This document shows, piece by piece, positions 28,753 through 38,068 of a stretch of DNA of 64,000 bases. Location of the stretch: positions 310,001 to 374,000 of the forward strand of contig NZ_JAHLZY020000001.1 of the NCBI RefSeq assembly GCF_018967865.2, read 5' to 3'. The notes beneath the pieces were generated by a model, which saw nothing but the letters and a program-made list of their open reading frames with translations, had not been told where the DNA came from and did not search any database. The stretch comes from Hymenobacter siberiensis (lineage in GTDB: Bacteria > Bacteroidota > Bacteroidia > Cytophagales > Hymenobacteraceae). Position numbers and translations under genes: made by a program. Every line of letters begins with the position of its first letter. Position 1 is the stretch's first letter.

Positions 28753-29832
28753 ATGACTCATTTTGATATTCCACTAGGCCTGTCCTGGATGTGGGCGCTG
28801 CTGGTGTCCCTATTCGCCGTGCCGTCCATCATCTACATTGCCCACCTCAAAAACATGCTCGATACGCCCAACGGGCGCACCGTGCACCAGTCGCTCACGC
28901 CGCGCCTGGGCGGCGTGGCCGTGTTTGCCGGCTTCATGTCGGCCCTCACCATCTTTGCGCCCCTCGAAAACGGCGTGAAGGAGCTGCTGGCCGGCTGCAT
29001 CATCCTGTTTTTCGTGGGCCTGAAGGATGACCTTGTAGGAATGTCAGTCTCCAAAAAATTCGTGGGCCAGCTACTGGCCACCGGCATCGTGATGATAATG
29101 GCCGACGTGCGCCTCACCAGCTTCCAGGGCATTCTCGGCATCGGCACCCTGCCGGTGGGCATCAGCTACGCCTTCACCTTCTTCGTGATTGTGGGCATCA
29201 CCAACGCCATCAACCTCATCGATGGCCTCGATGGCCTGGCCGGCACTATCGTGCTAATCATCTGTAGCACATTTGGTTATTATTTCTACCAGTACGGCGG
29301 CGCCAGCTACGGCAGCTATGCCTACGTGGCTGTGTGCCTCATTGGCGGCCTGCTGGGCTTCCTGCGCTACAACTTCCACCGCGCCCCCATTTTCATGGGC
29401 GACACGGGCTCGCTCGTCTGCGGCTTCATTGTGTCGGTGCTGGCCATCCAGTTCATCGAAATGGGCCTGCGGGTGGGGCAGCCTTTTGGTTCCTCGGCCC
29501 CGTCGGTAGCCGTGGGCATCCTGTTCGTGCCGCTGTTCGATACCATGCGCGTATTCTCGCTGCGCATGGCCGCCGGCAAGTCGCCCTTCTCGCCCGATAA
29601 AAACCACATCCACCACCGCATTCTGGCCATGGGCTTCCAGCAAATCAGCACCGTGCTGCTGTTGGGCCTGCTCAACATCTTGGTCACGCTGTCCGTCATC
29701 CAGTTCGCTTACCTCGGCAATACCGTTCTCATCACTGCCCTGGCCATCTTCTCGGCGCTTTTGAGTATCTTTTTCGGCGTGTACCAGAGCCGTATTTCCC
29801 GCCGCCTGCTAGCCGCCGAAAGCAGCAATTAG
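28753..29832 (+). CDS. MraY/WecA-family undecaprenyl-phosphate sugar-1-phosphate transferase
   Basis: The product is 359 residues from the ATG at 28753. It joins a sugar-1-phosphate, probably GlcNAc-1-P, to undecaprenyl phosphate at the inner membrane, starting a glycan. About 11 membrane helices are seen. Motifs are KDDLVG (91-96, the Asp pair), NAINLIDGLDGLAG (151-164), MGDTGSL (215-221) and the His-rich NHIHHR near 283. The absence of peptidoglycan genes favours WecA-like over MraY. It lies 12 bases upstream of the DUF4271 gene, indicating an operon. Confidence 0.92.
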   Translation: MTHFDIPLGLSWMWALLVSLFAVPSIIYIAHLKNMLDTPNGRTVHQSLTPRLGGVAVFAGFMSALTIFAPLENGVKELLAGCIILFFVGLKDDLVGMSVSKKFVGQLLATGIVMIMADVRLTSFQGILGIGTLPVGISYAFTFFVIVGITNAINLIDGLDGLAGTIVLIICSTFGYYFYQYGGASYGSYAYVAVCLIGGLLGFLRYNFHRAPIFMGDTGSLVCGFIVSVLAIQFIEMGLRVGQPFGSSAPSVAVGILFVPLFDTMRVFSLRMAAGKSPFSPDKNHIHHRILAMGFQQISTVLLLGLLNILVTLSVIQFAYLGNTVLITALAIFSALLSIFFGVYQSRISRRLLAAESSN

Positions 29833-29844
29833 CACCCAGCACCC

Positions 29845-31038
29845 ATGCAAACCCCGGGCTTGTGGCGTATGCGGTGGCTGCTCGCCATCGGTTTGTGGCT
29901 GGCGCTCGTGGCCCGGCCCGGCCCGGCGTGTGCCAGCGAGTACTACCAGCTGCCCCCGGCCTCCCCAACGTCTCTCTCCGCCGACTGGCTCCTCCACGAT
30001 GCCGGCCGCAACCGGCTGATTTTCTACCTGCCCGGCTACCACCAGCCGGCCCATGCCTACTATCAGTGGGTGCGCGTCAGCCATACGCAGCCTTTTCCGC
30101 TGTCCTTCGCAGCCCTGCGCGGCCTCAGCCTGTTTGTTGATAATCAGCTGGTATTCACGGCCCGCACAGCTGGCAACTATTCGTTGGACCTGGCCCGGCT
30201 GTTGCCGGCCACGCTCCCTTCCGGCAAGCACCTGCTCGCCGTGTGGCAGCCCGATGGCTACCCGGCTCTGGCCTCGTTTTCAGGAGTGAGCAACGCCCAT
30301 GCCGATACCAGCCCATTGGCCAAAGCCCGTATCGGCCAGGCCCAGCCTCGCCTGCGCGGCCCCCAGGGGCAAAACGTTTACCTGGGCTTTCTCTTGGTGC
30401 TGGGCCTGTCTTACGGGGCCGTTCGCACCACCTACCAACCCGGCATGGCGCGTATTTTTCAGCTCGATGAGCTATTCAACGGCAGCAGCGACCAGCAGAC
30501 CTTTCTGGCCAAGCCGGCCTTTTCGCTGCTCAACTTATTGTTGGTACTGCTCTTTTCGCTGTCGTTTGCGCTGCTGCTCACCGCCATCCACACCGACCTG
30601 CAAAACCTCCCCCTGCTCCGCCGCTTCTTCGACGTGCCCGAAACGGCCATCGTGGCCCGGGTGCTGCTCTACACGGCGGTTATTACCACCTTTGTTTTTG
30701 GTAAGTACCTGTATGTAAAGATAATGGGCTACATATTTGGCCTGGAGCCTTTGGCCGATATTCAGTACCGCGAGTTCCTGCGCACCACCTTATTGGCCGG
30801 TTTGTTTCTGCCGCTGGTGCTGCTGCTCTACCTCAGCCTCAATGGCAACTGGCCCAATGCCGTAGCCTGGACGGCCAGCGCGGCCATTGGCATTTTGCTG
30901 GTCGGTACGGTGCTGCGGGTGGCCCGCACCCTGCACCACCACACCTCCCTCCTGAATCTACATTTGTTTGCTTATCTTTGTGCTACTGAAGTATTACCTT
31001 TATTGGTTTTACTTAAACTTATTGTTTTTACGTACTGA
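29845..31038 (+). CDS. DUF4271 domain-containing membrane protein
   Basis: The product is 397 residues. An N-terminal signal peptide ends ACASEYY and is followed by a beta-rich soluble segment to about residue 170. The C-terminal half has about six hydrophobic helices with FGKYLYVKIMGYIFG, matching the Bacteroidota DUF4271 family. Function is unknown. In many Bacteroidota this family lies upstream of a uroporphyrinogen-III synthase gene, as here (76 bases). Confidence 0.87.
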   Translation: MQTPGLWRMRWLLAIGLWLALVARPGPACASEYYQLPPASPTSLSADWLLHDAGRNRLIFYLPGYHQPAHAYYQWVRVSHTQPFPLSFAALRGLSLFVDNQLVFTARTAGNYSLDLARLLPATLPSGKHLLAVWQPDGYPALASFSGVSNAHADTSPLAKARIGQAQPRLRGPQGQNVYLGFLLVLGLSYGAVRTTYQPGMARIFQLDELFNGSSDQQTFLAKPAFSLLNLLLVLLFSLSFALLLTAIHTDLQNLPLLRRFFDVPETAIVARVLLYTAVITTFVFGKYLYVKIMGYIFGLEPLADIQYREFLRTTLLAGLFLPLVLLLYLSLNGNWPNAVAWTASAAIGILLVGTVLRVARTLHHHTSLLNLHLFAYLCATEVLPLLVLLKLIVFTY

Positions 31039-31114
31039 TTATCCTTGAACAGGCAGTTTCGTTCAGCTCTTTCGTCTCTCTTTATTGTCCTAAGCATTAC
31101 CCTTTCCTACCTGT

Positions 31115-31933
31115 ATGGCCGATAGTGCAGATAAGCCGGGTACAGGCCGGCATGCCAAGCGCATAAGCAGCATTCTGGTTACCCAGCCCAAGCCCACCAA
31201 CGACGTTTCCCCCTACTTCGCCATTGCCGAGAAATACGGTATTCAAGTGGATTTTCGGGAATTTATTGATGTGCAACCCGTATCCTATAAGGATTTTCGT
31301 CGGGATAAAATCAATATTCTGGAATACACGGCCGTGATTTTCACGAGTCGCAACGCCGTCGACCACTTCTTCCGGATTTGTCAGGAAGCCAAGCTCGAAA
31401 TGCCCGCAGAAATGAAATATTTCTGTATTTCTGAGCAGACCGCCAACTACCTTCAGAAATACATCGTCCTTCGCAAGCGCAAGCTGTTTGTGGGCGAGCG
31501 TACGGCGGCTGACTTGTTCGACGTCATCAAGAAGCACAAGGGCGAGAAGTTCCTGTATCCCTGCTCCGACATCCGCAAGGATGACCTGCCGGTGTTCATG
31601 CGGGCCAACAATCTCAAGTTTTCGGAAGCCGTCATCTACCGTACCGTCGCCAGCGACCTGTCCGACCTGTCCGACGTGAAATACGACTGCATTGCGTTCT
31701 TTAGCCCTTCCGGCATCAGCTCGCTCTTCATCAACTTTCCCGATTTCGTTCAGGACGGTACCCGCATTGCCGCCTTCGGCCCCACCACGGCTAAAGCCGT
31801 GGTCGATGCCGGCCTTATTCTCGACATTGAGGCGCCCCATCCCAATGCTCCTTCCATGACCGGTGCCATCGAAGCCTACATCCGATTGCATGCCCAAACC
31901 GATGTCGGAAAAGCCAACGCTAAAAACCCCTAA
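31115..31933 (+). CDS. hemD: Uroporphyrinogen-III synthase family protein
   Basis: The product is 272 residues. The family closes and flips hydroxymethylbilane to uroporphyrinogen III in heme synthesis. Support is the two-lobed pattern: ILVTQPKPTND at the N-terminus, AVIFTSRNAVDHFF, CISEQTANYLQ and, in the second lobe, CIAFFSPSGISSLF and FGPTTAKAV. Sequence is diverged from proteobacterial HemD, as in most Bacteroidota. No other heme gene is adjacent. A terminator follows. Confidence 0.9.
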   Translation: MADSADKPGTGRHAKRISSILVTQPKPTNDVSPYFAIAEKYGIQVDFREFIDVQPVSYKDFRRDKINILEYTAVIFTSRNAVDHFFRICQEAKLEMPAEMKYFCISEQTANYLQKYIVLRKRKLFVGERTAADLFDVIKKHKGEKFLYPCSDIRKDDLPVFMRANNLKFSEAVIYRTVASDLSDLSDVKYDCIAFFSPSGISSLFINFPDFVQDGTRIAAFGPTTAKAVVDAGLILDIEAPHPNAPSMTGAIEAYIRLHAQTDVGKANAKNP

Positions 31934-31963
31934 TCCAACGGATAGTTTCCGTAAGCAACTGAG

Positions 31964-31997
31964 AACCGGCGCAACCCACCCTTGCGCCGGTTTTTTT
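31964..31997 (+). terminator. Rho-independent terminator
   Basis: AACCGGCGCAA pairs with TTGCGCCGGTT and is followed by T-run. Confidence 0.92.
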
Positions 31998-32027
31998 GGC
32001 CGAATTTTTTAGCGCCGGTTTTTCCCT

Positions 32028-32035
32028 TACATTTG
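32028..32035 (+). promoter_or_regulatory. Putative -7 box of porP
   Basis: TACATTTG matches TAnnTTTG and lies 83 bases before the porP ATG; the preceding AATTTTTT at about the right distance is a weak -33. Confidence 0.5.
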
Positions 32036-32118
32036 GAAGCTGTACTTCTATATTGTGCCCACCCAGCACTATTTCGCACACCCACCGCCCTCTTCTTTCA
32101 CCATCACCACCCCGCCTT

Positions 32119-33117
32119 ATGAAAGGAACGTTACTCGTTACTCTGCTGCTCACGGCTGCGGCTGGCTCGGCGCTTGCCCAACAGCAGCCCCAGTTCACGC
32201 ATTACGGCTTGAATGGCATGTATTTAAATCCGGCCTACGCCGGTATTAAAGGCCAGGGGGAGGTCAACCTCATCGGCCGCTACCAGTACTACAACTACAA
32301 CGGTACTTTCGACGGCAACAACGGCTCGCCGCGCACGGGCATGATTACGGTTTCGCTGCCCGTTCTGGCCCTCAACGGTGGGGTAGGCCTGGCCGTGTAC
32401 TACGACCAGGTAGGCCAGTCGAAAATGACCAATACCGCCCTTTCCTACTCGCAGCACGTCAAGCTGGGTTCGGGTAAGCTGGGCTTTGGCATCCAGGGCA
32501 TTTATACGTACCTAAGCAAAGGCACTTATATAGCCATCGACCAAAACGACGTGAACGTGCCCAGCGGCGCCTCCGACAGCAAGTTCGATGCCGGTGCGGG
32601 CATCTGGTACGAAGCTCCAAAGTTCTACGCCGGTATCAGTGTCAATAACTTACTGCGTTCGGAGTACTCCTTCAAAAGTGCCGGTGCCGCCGGTACGCCC
32701 AGCAAGTACATCGCGGAGAATCACGCTTATTTCACGGCCGGCTACAATATTGAGGCATCCTCTTCCGTTATCGTAACGCCGATGATTCTCGCGAAAGCGG
32801 TATTGCCGGGTGATTTCTCCAGCTCCAGTAAATTTAACAACTCTAAGAACTACTCTTTCGAAGGTGGCGTTCGTGCCACAATCGATGATAAGTATTGGAT
32901 TGGTGCCAACTATCGCACCGAAGAATCCGTTTCAGGACTTCTTGGCTTAAGCTTTGCAAAGGACAATGCTGTGCGTCTGGGCTATGCGTTCGACTTCATT
33001 GCCTTTAACCAGGATGCCCGGGCGTTCAGCTCGCACGAAATTATGCTCTCCTACCGCTTGCCCAAAGCGACGATTAATACCCGACCAGCCATTCGCACGC
33101 CTCGTTATAGCTTCTAA
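32119..33117 (+). CDS. porP: PorP/SprF family T9SS outer-membrane protein
   Basis: The product is 332 residues from the ATG at 32119, which opens a signal peptide ending ALAQ. The PorP/SprF hallmark QQPQFTHYGLNGMYLNPAYAGI follows the cleavage site, split here as QPQFTHY and MYLNPAYAG. The rest is a small beta-barrel pattern ending in RYSF. These proteins assist or anchor components of the T9SS; PorP sits upstream of PorKLMN in Porphyromonas, the order seen here. A 248-base gap with its own promoter separates it from gldK. Confidence 0.93.
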   Translation: MKGTLLVTLLLTAAAGSALAQQQPQFTHYGLNGMYLNPAYAGIKGQGEVNLIGRYQYYNYNGTFDGNNGSPRTGMITVSLPVLALNGGVGLAVYYDQVGQSKMTNTALSYSQHVKLGSGKLGFGIQGIYTYLSKGTYIAIDQNDVNVPSGASDSKFDAGAGIWYEAPKFYAGISVNNLLRSEYSFKSAGAAGTPSKYIAENHAYFTAGYNIEASSSVIVTPMILAKAVLPGDFSSSSKFNNSKNYSFEGGVRATIDDKYWIGANYRTEESVSGLLGLSFAKDNAVRLGYAFDFIAFNQDARAFSSHEIMLSYRLPKATINTRPAIRTPRYSF

Positions 33118-33275
33118 TTCTCCTATTTTCTTATCTTGTACTCAGGATGAGCATTGTCCTATTCAGTTAGGATAAAATTTAGTCGGCCTCGCAAACAATA
33201 AAACGGATTAACCGATTTATTTACGCTATTCAGCGTGTTTACCCTCAATTTGGTCTTCTTTTAAGAAAGACAGGT

Positions 33276-33307
33276 ATTGCACCGCGACCTAAAAAAGTGT
33301 AGATTTG
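33276..33307 (+). promoter_or_regulatory. Bacteroidota promoter of gldKLMN
   Basis: ATTG at 33276-33279 and TAGATTTG at 33300-33307 with a 20-base spacer. The leader to the gldK ATG would be about 50 bases. Confidence 0.65.
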
Positions 33308-33365
33308 CCTGCCCATCCAAATGTACTTTAGCGGTATTGGCAATTAAACAGAATTTCTAACTCTC

Positions 33366-34385
33366 ATGAACAAGCTTCTAGCAATATCCCTTTTCGCTAT
33401 TTCCGGGGCATTATTAGGCGGGTGTGGATTTGGCAAAGGCCCTACGGGTGACCTGGTTGGCTCCGAGGACCGTCCGTTCTTTAATCCTCAGGAAGTGCCA
33501 TTTGGAATGGTCCCCTGCCCAGGAGGCACGTTCCACATGGGCCAGACCGACCAGGATATTTCCGCTTCGATGGTCAACATGAACAAGCAGGTGACTATCG
33601 CCGGCTTTTACATGGACGAAACAGAGATTACCAACAACGAGTACCGCCAGTTCGTCGATGCCATCAAACAGGACTCTCTGGATGTACTGGGCGAAGAGTA
33701 CGTGATGACCGAGCTCTACCCCGATACCACGGTGTGGGTGCGCGACTTCACCTACCACATGGGCGACCCGCTGCTGGAGTACTACTACACCCACCCGGCA
33801 TTCGACGACTATCCGGTGGTTGGCGTCGATTGGTTTGCCGCTAAGTATTTCTGCAACTGGCGTACCAAGTTCCGCAACGCCGCCCGCGAAGAAACCGGCT
33901 CGGCCAACGACCCGAACTTCCGTTTGCCTTCCGAGGCTGAGTGGGAGTACGCCGCTCGTGGCGGCCGCGACTTGGCTACTTACCCTTGGGGTGGTCCTTA
34001 CCTGCGCAACAGCAAGGGCTGCATGCTGGCCAACTTTAAGCCCGGCCGTGGCGATTATGCTTCCGACGGCTTTGCCTACACTGCGGAAGTTGGCTCGTTC
34101 TTCCCCAACGATTTTGGCCTGTACGATATGGCCGGCAACGTCTCGGAGTGGTGCGATGACGCCTACATGGAGGCTTCGGTGCCGGTGGTTTGGGACTTGA
34201 ACCCTACCAACCCGGACGATAACGAGCCCCGCAAAGTGGTGCGTGGCGGTTCGTGGAAAGACATTGCGTACTTCCTCGAAACCGGTACCCGCAATTTTGA
34301 ATACCAGGATTCGGCTCGCTCCTACATCGGTTTCCGGTGCTCGATGATTCAAATCGGGATGGGTACGAATAGCTCCCTCAACTAA
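33366..34385 (+). CDS. gldK: GldK/PorK T9SS lipoprotein
   Basis: The product is 339 residues. The lipobox LLGGC places the lipidated Cys at residue 20. The mature protein has the formylglycine-generating-enzyme (SUMF1) fold: GMVPCPGGTFHMGQ, FYMDETEITNNEYRQF, LPSEAEWEYAARGG and the C-terminal VVRGGSW. GldK forms the periplasmic ring of the T9SS with GldN, under the outer membrane. It heads gldKLMN with gaps of 80, 52 and 58 bases. Confidence 0.97.
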   Translation: MNKLLAISLFAISGALLGGCGFGKGPTGDLVGSEDRPFFNPQEVPFGMVPCPGGTFHMGQTDQDISASMVNMNKQVTIAGFYMDETEITNNEYRQFVDAIKQDSLDVLGEEYVMTELYPDTTVWVRDFTYHMGDPLLEYYYTHPAFDDYPVVGVDWFAAKYFCNWRTKFRNAAREETGSANDPNFRLPSEAEWEYAARGGRDLATYPWGGPYLRNSKGCMLANFKPGRGDYASDGFAYTAEVGSFFPNDFGLYDMAGNVSEWCDDAYMEASVPVVWDLNPTNPDDNEPRKVVRGGSWKDIAYFLETGTRNFEYQDSARSYIGFRCSMIQIGMGTNSSLN

Positions 34386-34465
34386 AGTTTCAAACGGCTA
34401 ACGCCAGCTATCAACCACCCTCCCCCTTCCAACACCTCTTCAACCTCTTTCAACCGTTTATCCTC

Positions 34466-35275
34466 ATGGCAGCCCAAAAAAGTTTTCTCTACGATACGCT
34501 GATGCCCAAAATCTACGGCATTGGTGCAGCAGTTGTAATTATTGGTGCATTGTTCAAAATTGAGCACTGGAAAGGTGCTGATGAAATGTTGATTGTTGGC
34601 TTGGGTACGGAGGCAGTTATCTTTTTCCTTAGCGCATTCCAGCCTGCCGCCCACGAGCCCGATTGGGCACTGGTGTACCCGGAGTTGAACGACGGCTATG
34701 ACCCTTCGACTAGCAGCCGCCAGGTAGGTGGGGCTAGCGATGCCAAAGGCTTGACGATGAAGCTAGATGATATGCTGAAAAACGCTAACGTAACGCCGGA
34801 GGCGCTCACCAGCTTGGGTCAGGGCCTGAACCGCCTCAGCACCACCACTTCGCAGATGTCGCAACTGGGCGAAGCCGCTAACGTGACCGACGAGTACACC
34901 AAGAAAGTGCGTTCGGCTGCCGATTCGCTTGATAAAATCAACGTGGCTTATGGTAACACGGTAGAAGCTATTTCGGCCATGTCGAATGCTACTTCGGACG
35001 CCAAAGAGTACCACATGCAGGTGCAGAACGTGACCAAAAATCTTGGCGCGCTGAATGCCGTGTACGAAATGGAATTGCAGGATGCCAACACGCACCTGAA
35101 GTCCATGAACCAGTTCTACGGTACGCTCAGCCACGCCATGGAGAACATGACGCAGGCCGGCAAAGACACCGAGCAGTTCCAGAAGCAAGTAGCCGACCTG
35201 ACGGGCAACCTGACATCGCTGAACCGGGTGTACGGCAACATGCTGAACGCCATGCGTGCCCCGGCCCAGGCCTAA
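34466..35275 (+). CDS. gldL: GldL T9SS inner-membrane motor protein
   Basis: The product is 269 residues. Two hydrophobic helices lie at about 14-30 and 40-58; the conserved acidic residue needed for proton use is E49 in LGTEAVIFF. A cytoplasmic coiled-coil-rich tail follows, with repeated heptad-like segments. GldL pairs with GldM to make the proton-driven rotary motor that powers T9SS secretion and gliding. Confidence 0.97.
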   Translation: MAAQKSFLYDTLMPKIYGIGAAVVIIGALFKIEHWKGADEMLIVGLGTEAVIFFLSAFQPAAHEPDWALVYPELNDGYDPSTSSRQVGGASDAKGLTMKLDDMLKNANVTPEALTSLGQGLNRLSTTTSQMSQLGEAANVTDEYTKKVRSAADSLDKINVAYGNTVEAISAMSNATSDAKEYHMQVQNVTKNLGALNAVYEMELQDANTHLKSMNQFYGTLSHAMENMTQAGKDTEQFQKQVADLTGNLTSLNRVYGNMLNAMRAPAQA

Positions 35276-35327
35276 GCACCAACCAGCGCATCAGATAGTT
35301 CTCATCCAATTTTAGCGGAAACAGATA

Positions 35328-36929
35328 ATGGCAGGCGGAAAAGAAACCCCGCGGCAGAAGATGATTGGCATGATGTACCTCGTGCTGACCGCTCTTCTGG
35401 CGCTCCAAGTGAACTCAGCGATTCTGCTGAAGTTCAAGTTCATCGACGACAGCTTGATTGACGTCAATGGCAAAACCAACATGGCGGCCGATAATACCGT
35501 GAAAGGTATTCAGGCTGCTGTGGACAAGAACCACAACCTCGCTAGCGATGTGACGGTGCTGAAGCAAAGCGAGGAAATCCGGACCAAGACGAAGGCAATG
35601 ATTGCCTATCTGCAGGACGTTCGCGACAAACTCATTGCTGGCACGGGCAACGTTAAGGGCGCTCCCGACTTTAAAGACCCGGACGCCAACAACAAAGTGA
35701 TGCCAATCATGCTGGGCGGCAAAAAGAATGGCCTGGCATACCCGCTGAAAGCGGAGTTGAACAGCTACTCGACCTTCATCAAAACCTACGTGCCGGATGC
35801 AACTCCGCTGGCACTGGACGGCAAAGAGGATTCGCGTATCATCAACTCCAAGGAGCATACGACCATGGAGCAGCGCAACAAGGATTTTGCTGAGCTGAAC
35901 TTTGAGAATACGCCGCTGGTAGCTGCCCTGGCAGTACTGTCGCAAAAGGAAACCGCTGTGCTGAAGCTGGAAGCTGATGCCCTGTCGGAGCAGGCGAAGA
36001 AAGTAGGTGCTACCATCATCTCGTTCGACAAAATCGGTGCTTTTGCCAGCGCAGAGTCGAACACGGTGGCTGCCGGCACCAAGTACAAAGCCGAGCTGTT
36101 CCTGACTGCTTCGGCCACCGGCCTTCAGCAGAAGATGACGCTGAACGGCAGCCCGCTCGCAGTAGGTGCCGATGGCCACGGCAAAGTAGAGTTCACTGCC
36201 CGTCCGGGTGGCTTCGATGCTTCCGGTAATGCCAAGGCTTCGTGGGAAGGTCGGATTAAATTCAACCAGAATAACCGCGATACTACTTTCATAGTGAAAG
36301 TGCCTTATACCATCACCAAGCCGGTGATGCAGATTCAGTCGGCTTCGGTGCAGGCGCTGTACTTCAAGTGCGGCAACAAGCTGAACGTTTCGGTGCCCGC
36401 TTTGGGTGCTCAGTATAAGCCTAGCTTCTCGGCTTCGGGTGCTTCGGCAATCCAGGGTGCCAAGACTGGTGACGTAACGCTGGTCCCCAGCGCAAGAGAA
36501 GTAACCCTGAATGTTAGCAGCGGTGGTAATGCCATTGGCTCGCAGACTTTCCAGGTGCGTCCTATTCCTAAGCCCACCATTGAGTGCTGGGTGGGCGGCC
36601 GTCAGGCCAACGAGAAGCAGGGTACCCCCGGTACGGCTGTGCGCTCGCTGAACCTGCGCGCTATCCCGGATGCTGGCTTTGCTACCTTCCTGCCCGACGA
36701 TGCGAAGTTCCGCGTGTCGCGCTACGAAGTGACGCTGGTACGTGGCCGTCGTCCGGCTTTGCCGACGAAGACCGTGAGCGGCCCGCAGGCTGACCTGAGC
36801 GATGTGGTGAATGCCTATCGTGACGGCGACCGTCTGTACATCGAAGTGAAAGAAGTGCAGCGCCAGACCTTCCAGGGCAGTGTTGAGCCGGTAAGCGTTT
36901 CGAAACAGTTCAATATCCCGTTGCTATAA
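35328..36929 (+). CDS. gldM: GldM T9SS motor and shaft protein
   Basis: The product is 533 residues. It begins MAGGKETPRQKMIGMMYLVL, and the single membrane helix is residues about 14-34. A long periplasmic part follows with helical (about 40-220) and then beta-rich domains, including KSEE and TITKPVMQIQS-type strands. GldM crosses the periplasm from GldL to the GldK/GldN ring. Length and order match the family. Confidence 0.97.
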   Translation: MAGGKETPRQKMIGMMYLVLTALLALQVNSAILLKFKFIDDSLIDVNGKTNMAADNTVKGIQAAVDKNHNLASDVTVLKQSEEIRTKTKAMIAYLQDVRDKLIAGTGNVKGAPDFKDPDANNKVMPIMLGGKKNGLAYPLKAELNSYSTFIKTYVPDATPLALDGKEDSRIINSKEHTTMEQRNKDFAELNFENTPLVAALAVLSQKETAVLKLEADALSEQAKKVGATIISFDKIGAFASAESNTVAAGTKYKAELFLTASATGLQQKMTLNGSPLAVGADGHGKVEFTARPGGFDASGNAKASWEGRIKFNQNNRDTTFIVKVPYTITKPVMQIQSASVQALYFKCGNKLNVSVPALGAQYKPSFSASGASAIQGAKTGDVTLVPSAREVTLNVSSGGNAIGSQTFQVRPIPKPTIECWVGGRQANEKQGTPGTAVRSLNLRAIPDAGFATFLPDDAKFRVSRYEVTLVRGRRPALPTKTVSGPQADLSDVVNAYRDGDRLYIEVKEVQRQTFQGSVEPVSVSKQFNIPLL

Positions 36930-36987
36930 TATCTACACCGTAGTTACGTTAGCGAACTATCTTACAATCAATTTGCTTTTGCCCGTT

Positions 36988-37962
36988 ATGAAATCCATTC
37001 ACACCTTGGCCGCTATCGCGGTGGGCCTGTCGCTTTCGCTGTCGGTTTCGGCGCAGGAGCAGGCCACTACGGCGAGCAGCACCGGCTCGCACCGGCCGAT
37101 TCCGCTATCGGACCAAATGTTTCGTAAGAGCATCTGGCGGCAGGTAGACCTGCGTGAGAAGCAGAATAAGCCGATGTTTTCCGAAGGCAAAGAAATCAGC
37201 CGGGTGATTCTGGAGGCAGTGAAGCGGGGCGAATTGCAGGCATACAAAAATGATTCGCTGACGTCTACGCTCAACCCGCAGGAAATCTCGTCCAATATGT
37301 CATATGCCGATGAGGCAGTGAAATTGAGCGACGAGGAAAAAGCAGCTGGCTTTAGCCAGTCTGACCTGGGTGGTGGCGGTGATGATTGGGGTGCTCCTAA
37401 AAAGACATCCAAGAGCACGGCTAAAACGGTTCGCCAGCCTAAAATCGGTGCAAATGGCAAGCCGATGAAGGATAAAAAGGGCAAGACCATTTACGAAACC
37501 ATAGCAGTTGCTCCGGTGGCCAAGCCAGCTCCTCCGGCCAACGAATACCGGTACAAAGACCTGTATGAGATGGAGTTGAAGGAGGATATGATTTTCGACA
37601 AGAAACGGTCGCGGATGTATCACGACATTAAGTCCATTGGTCTTTTTGTTCCTTCGACGCTGCCCGCCAACACGTCGGGCATTGAGAAGCCCATTGGCTA
37701 CTTCAAGTACAGCGACCTGGTGAAGGTGTTCCGCAACAATCCGCAGAATGCCATCTGGTTCAACGCCGAGAATGATGCGCAGCACAAGAACCTTGCTGAT
37801 GCGTTTGAGCTGTGGTTGTTTAACTCGTACATCACCAAGGTGTCGAACGCTGGCGACAGCCGTTTGGACGACATCTACGGTGGCGCTCAGCAAGGCATCC
37901 TGGCTGCTCAGCAGACGGCCGCTGACTTGGTAGAGTACGAGTATAACCTGTGGTCCTTCTAA
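36988..37962 (+). CDS. gldN: GldN/PorN T9SS ring protein
   Basis: The product is 324 residues from the ATG at 36988, which opens a signal peptide ending SVSAQ; the TTG at 36973 is less likely. The conserved block IWRQVDLREKQNKPMF and RYKDLYEMELKEDMIFDKKR are typical. A glycine-rich then basic stretch lies at about 120-165. GldN joins GldK in the periplasmic ring. A repeat and a terminator follow. Confidence 0.96.
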   Translation: MKSIHTLAAIAVGLSLSLSVSAQEQATTASSTGSHRPIPLSDQMFRKSIWRQVDLREKQNKPMFSEGKEISRVILEAVKRGELQAYKNDSLTSTLNPQEISSNMSYADEAVKLSDEEKAAGFSQSDLGGGGDDWGAPKKTSKSTAKTVRQPKIGANGKPMKDKKGKTIYETIAVAPVAKPAPPANEYRYKDLYEMELKEDMIFDKKRSRMYHDIKSIGLFVPSTLPANTSGIEKPIGYFKYSDLVKVFRNNPQNAIWFNAENDAQHKNLADAFELWLFNSYITKVSNAGDSRLDDIYGGAQQGILAAQQTAADLVEYEYNLWSF

Positions 37963-38000
37963 ATCACGGATTAGCTCGGATTATTCGGATTACACGGATT
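37962..38000 (+). repeat. CGGATTA-type tandem repeat after gldN
   Basis: Four imperfect units of 9-10 bases, each starting CGGATT (for example CGGATTATT, CGGATTACA). Adjoins the gldN stop codon. Confidence 0.75.
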
Positions 38001-38017
38001 TTGTAGTCGATTCGGTA

Positions 38018-38062
38018 AAAACAGAAAAAGCCCTTGCAGTGATGCGAGGGCTTTTTCTGTTT
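38018..38062. terminator. Bidirectional terminator between gldN and uvrC
   Basis: AAACAGAAAAAGCCCT pairs with AGGGCTTTTTCTGTTT, giving A- and T-runs on both sides, between convergent genes. Confidence 0.92.
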
Positions 38063-38068
38063 AGATGG

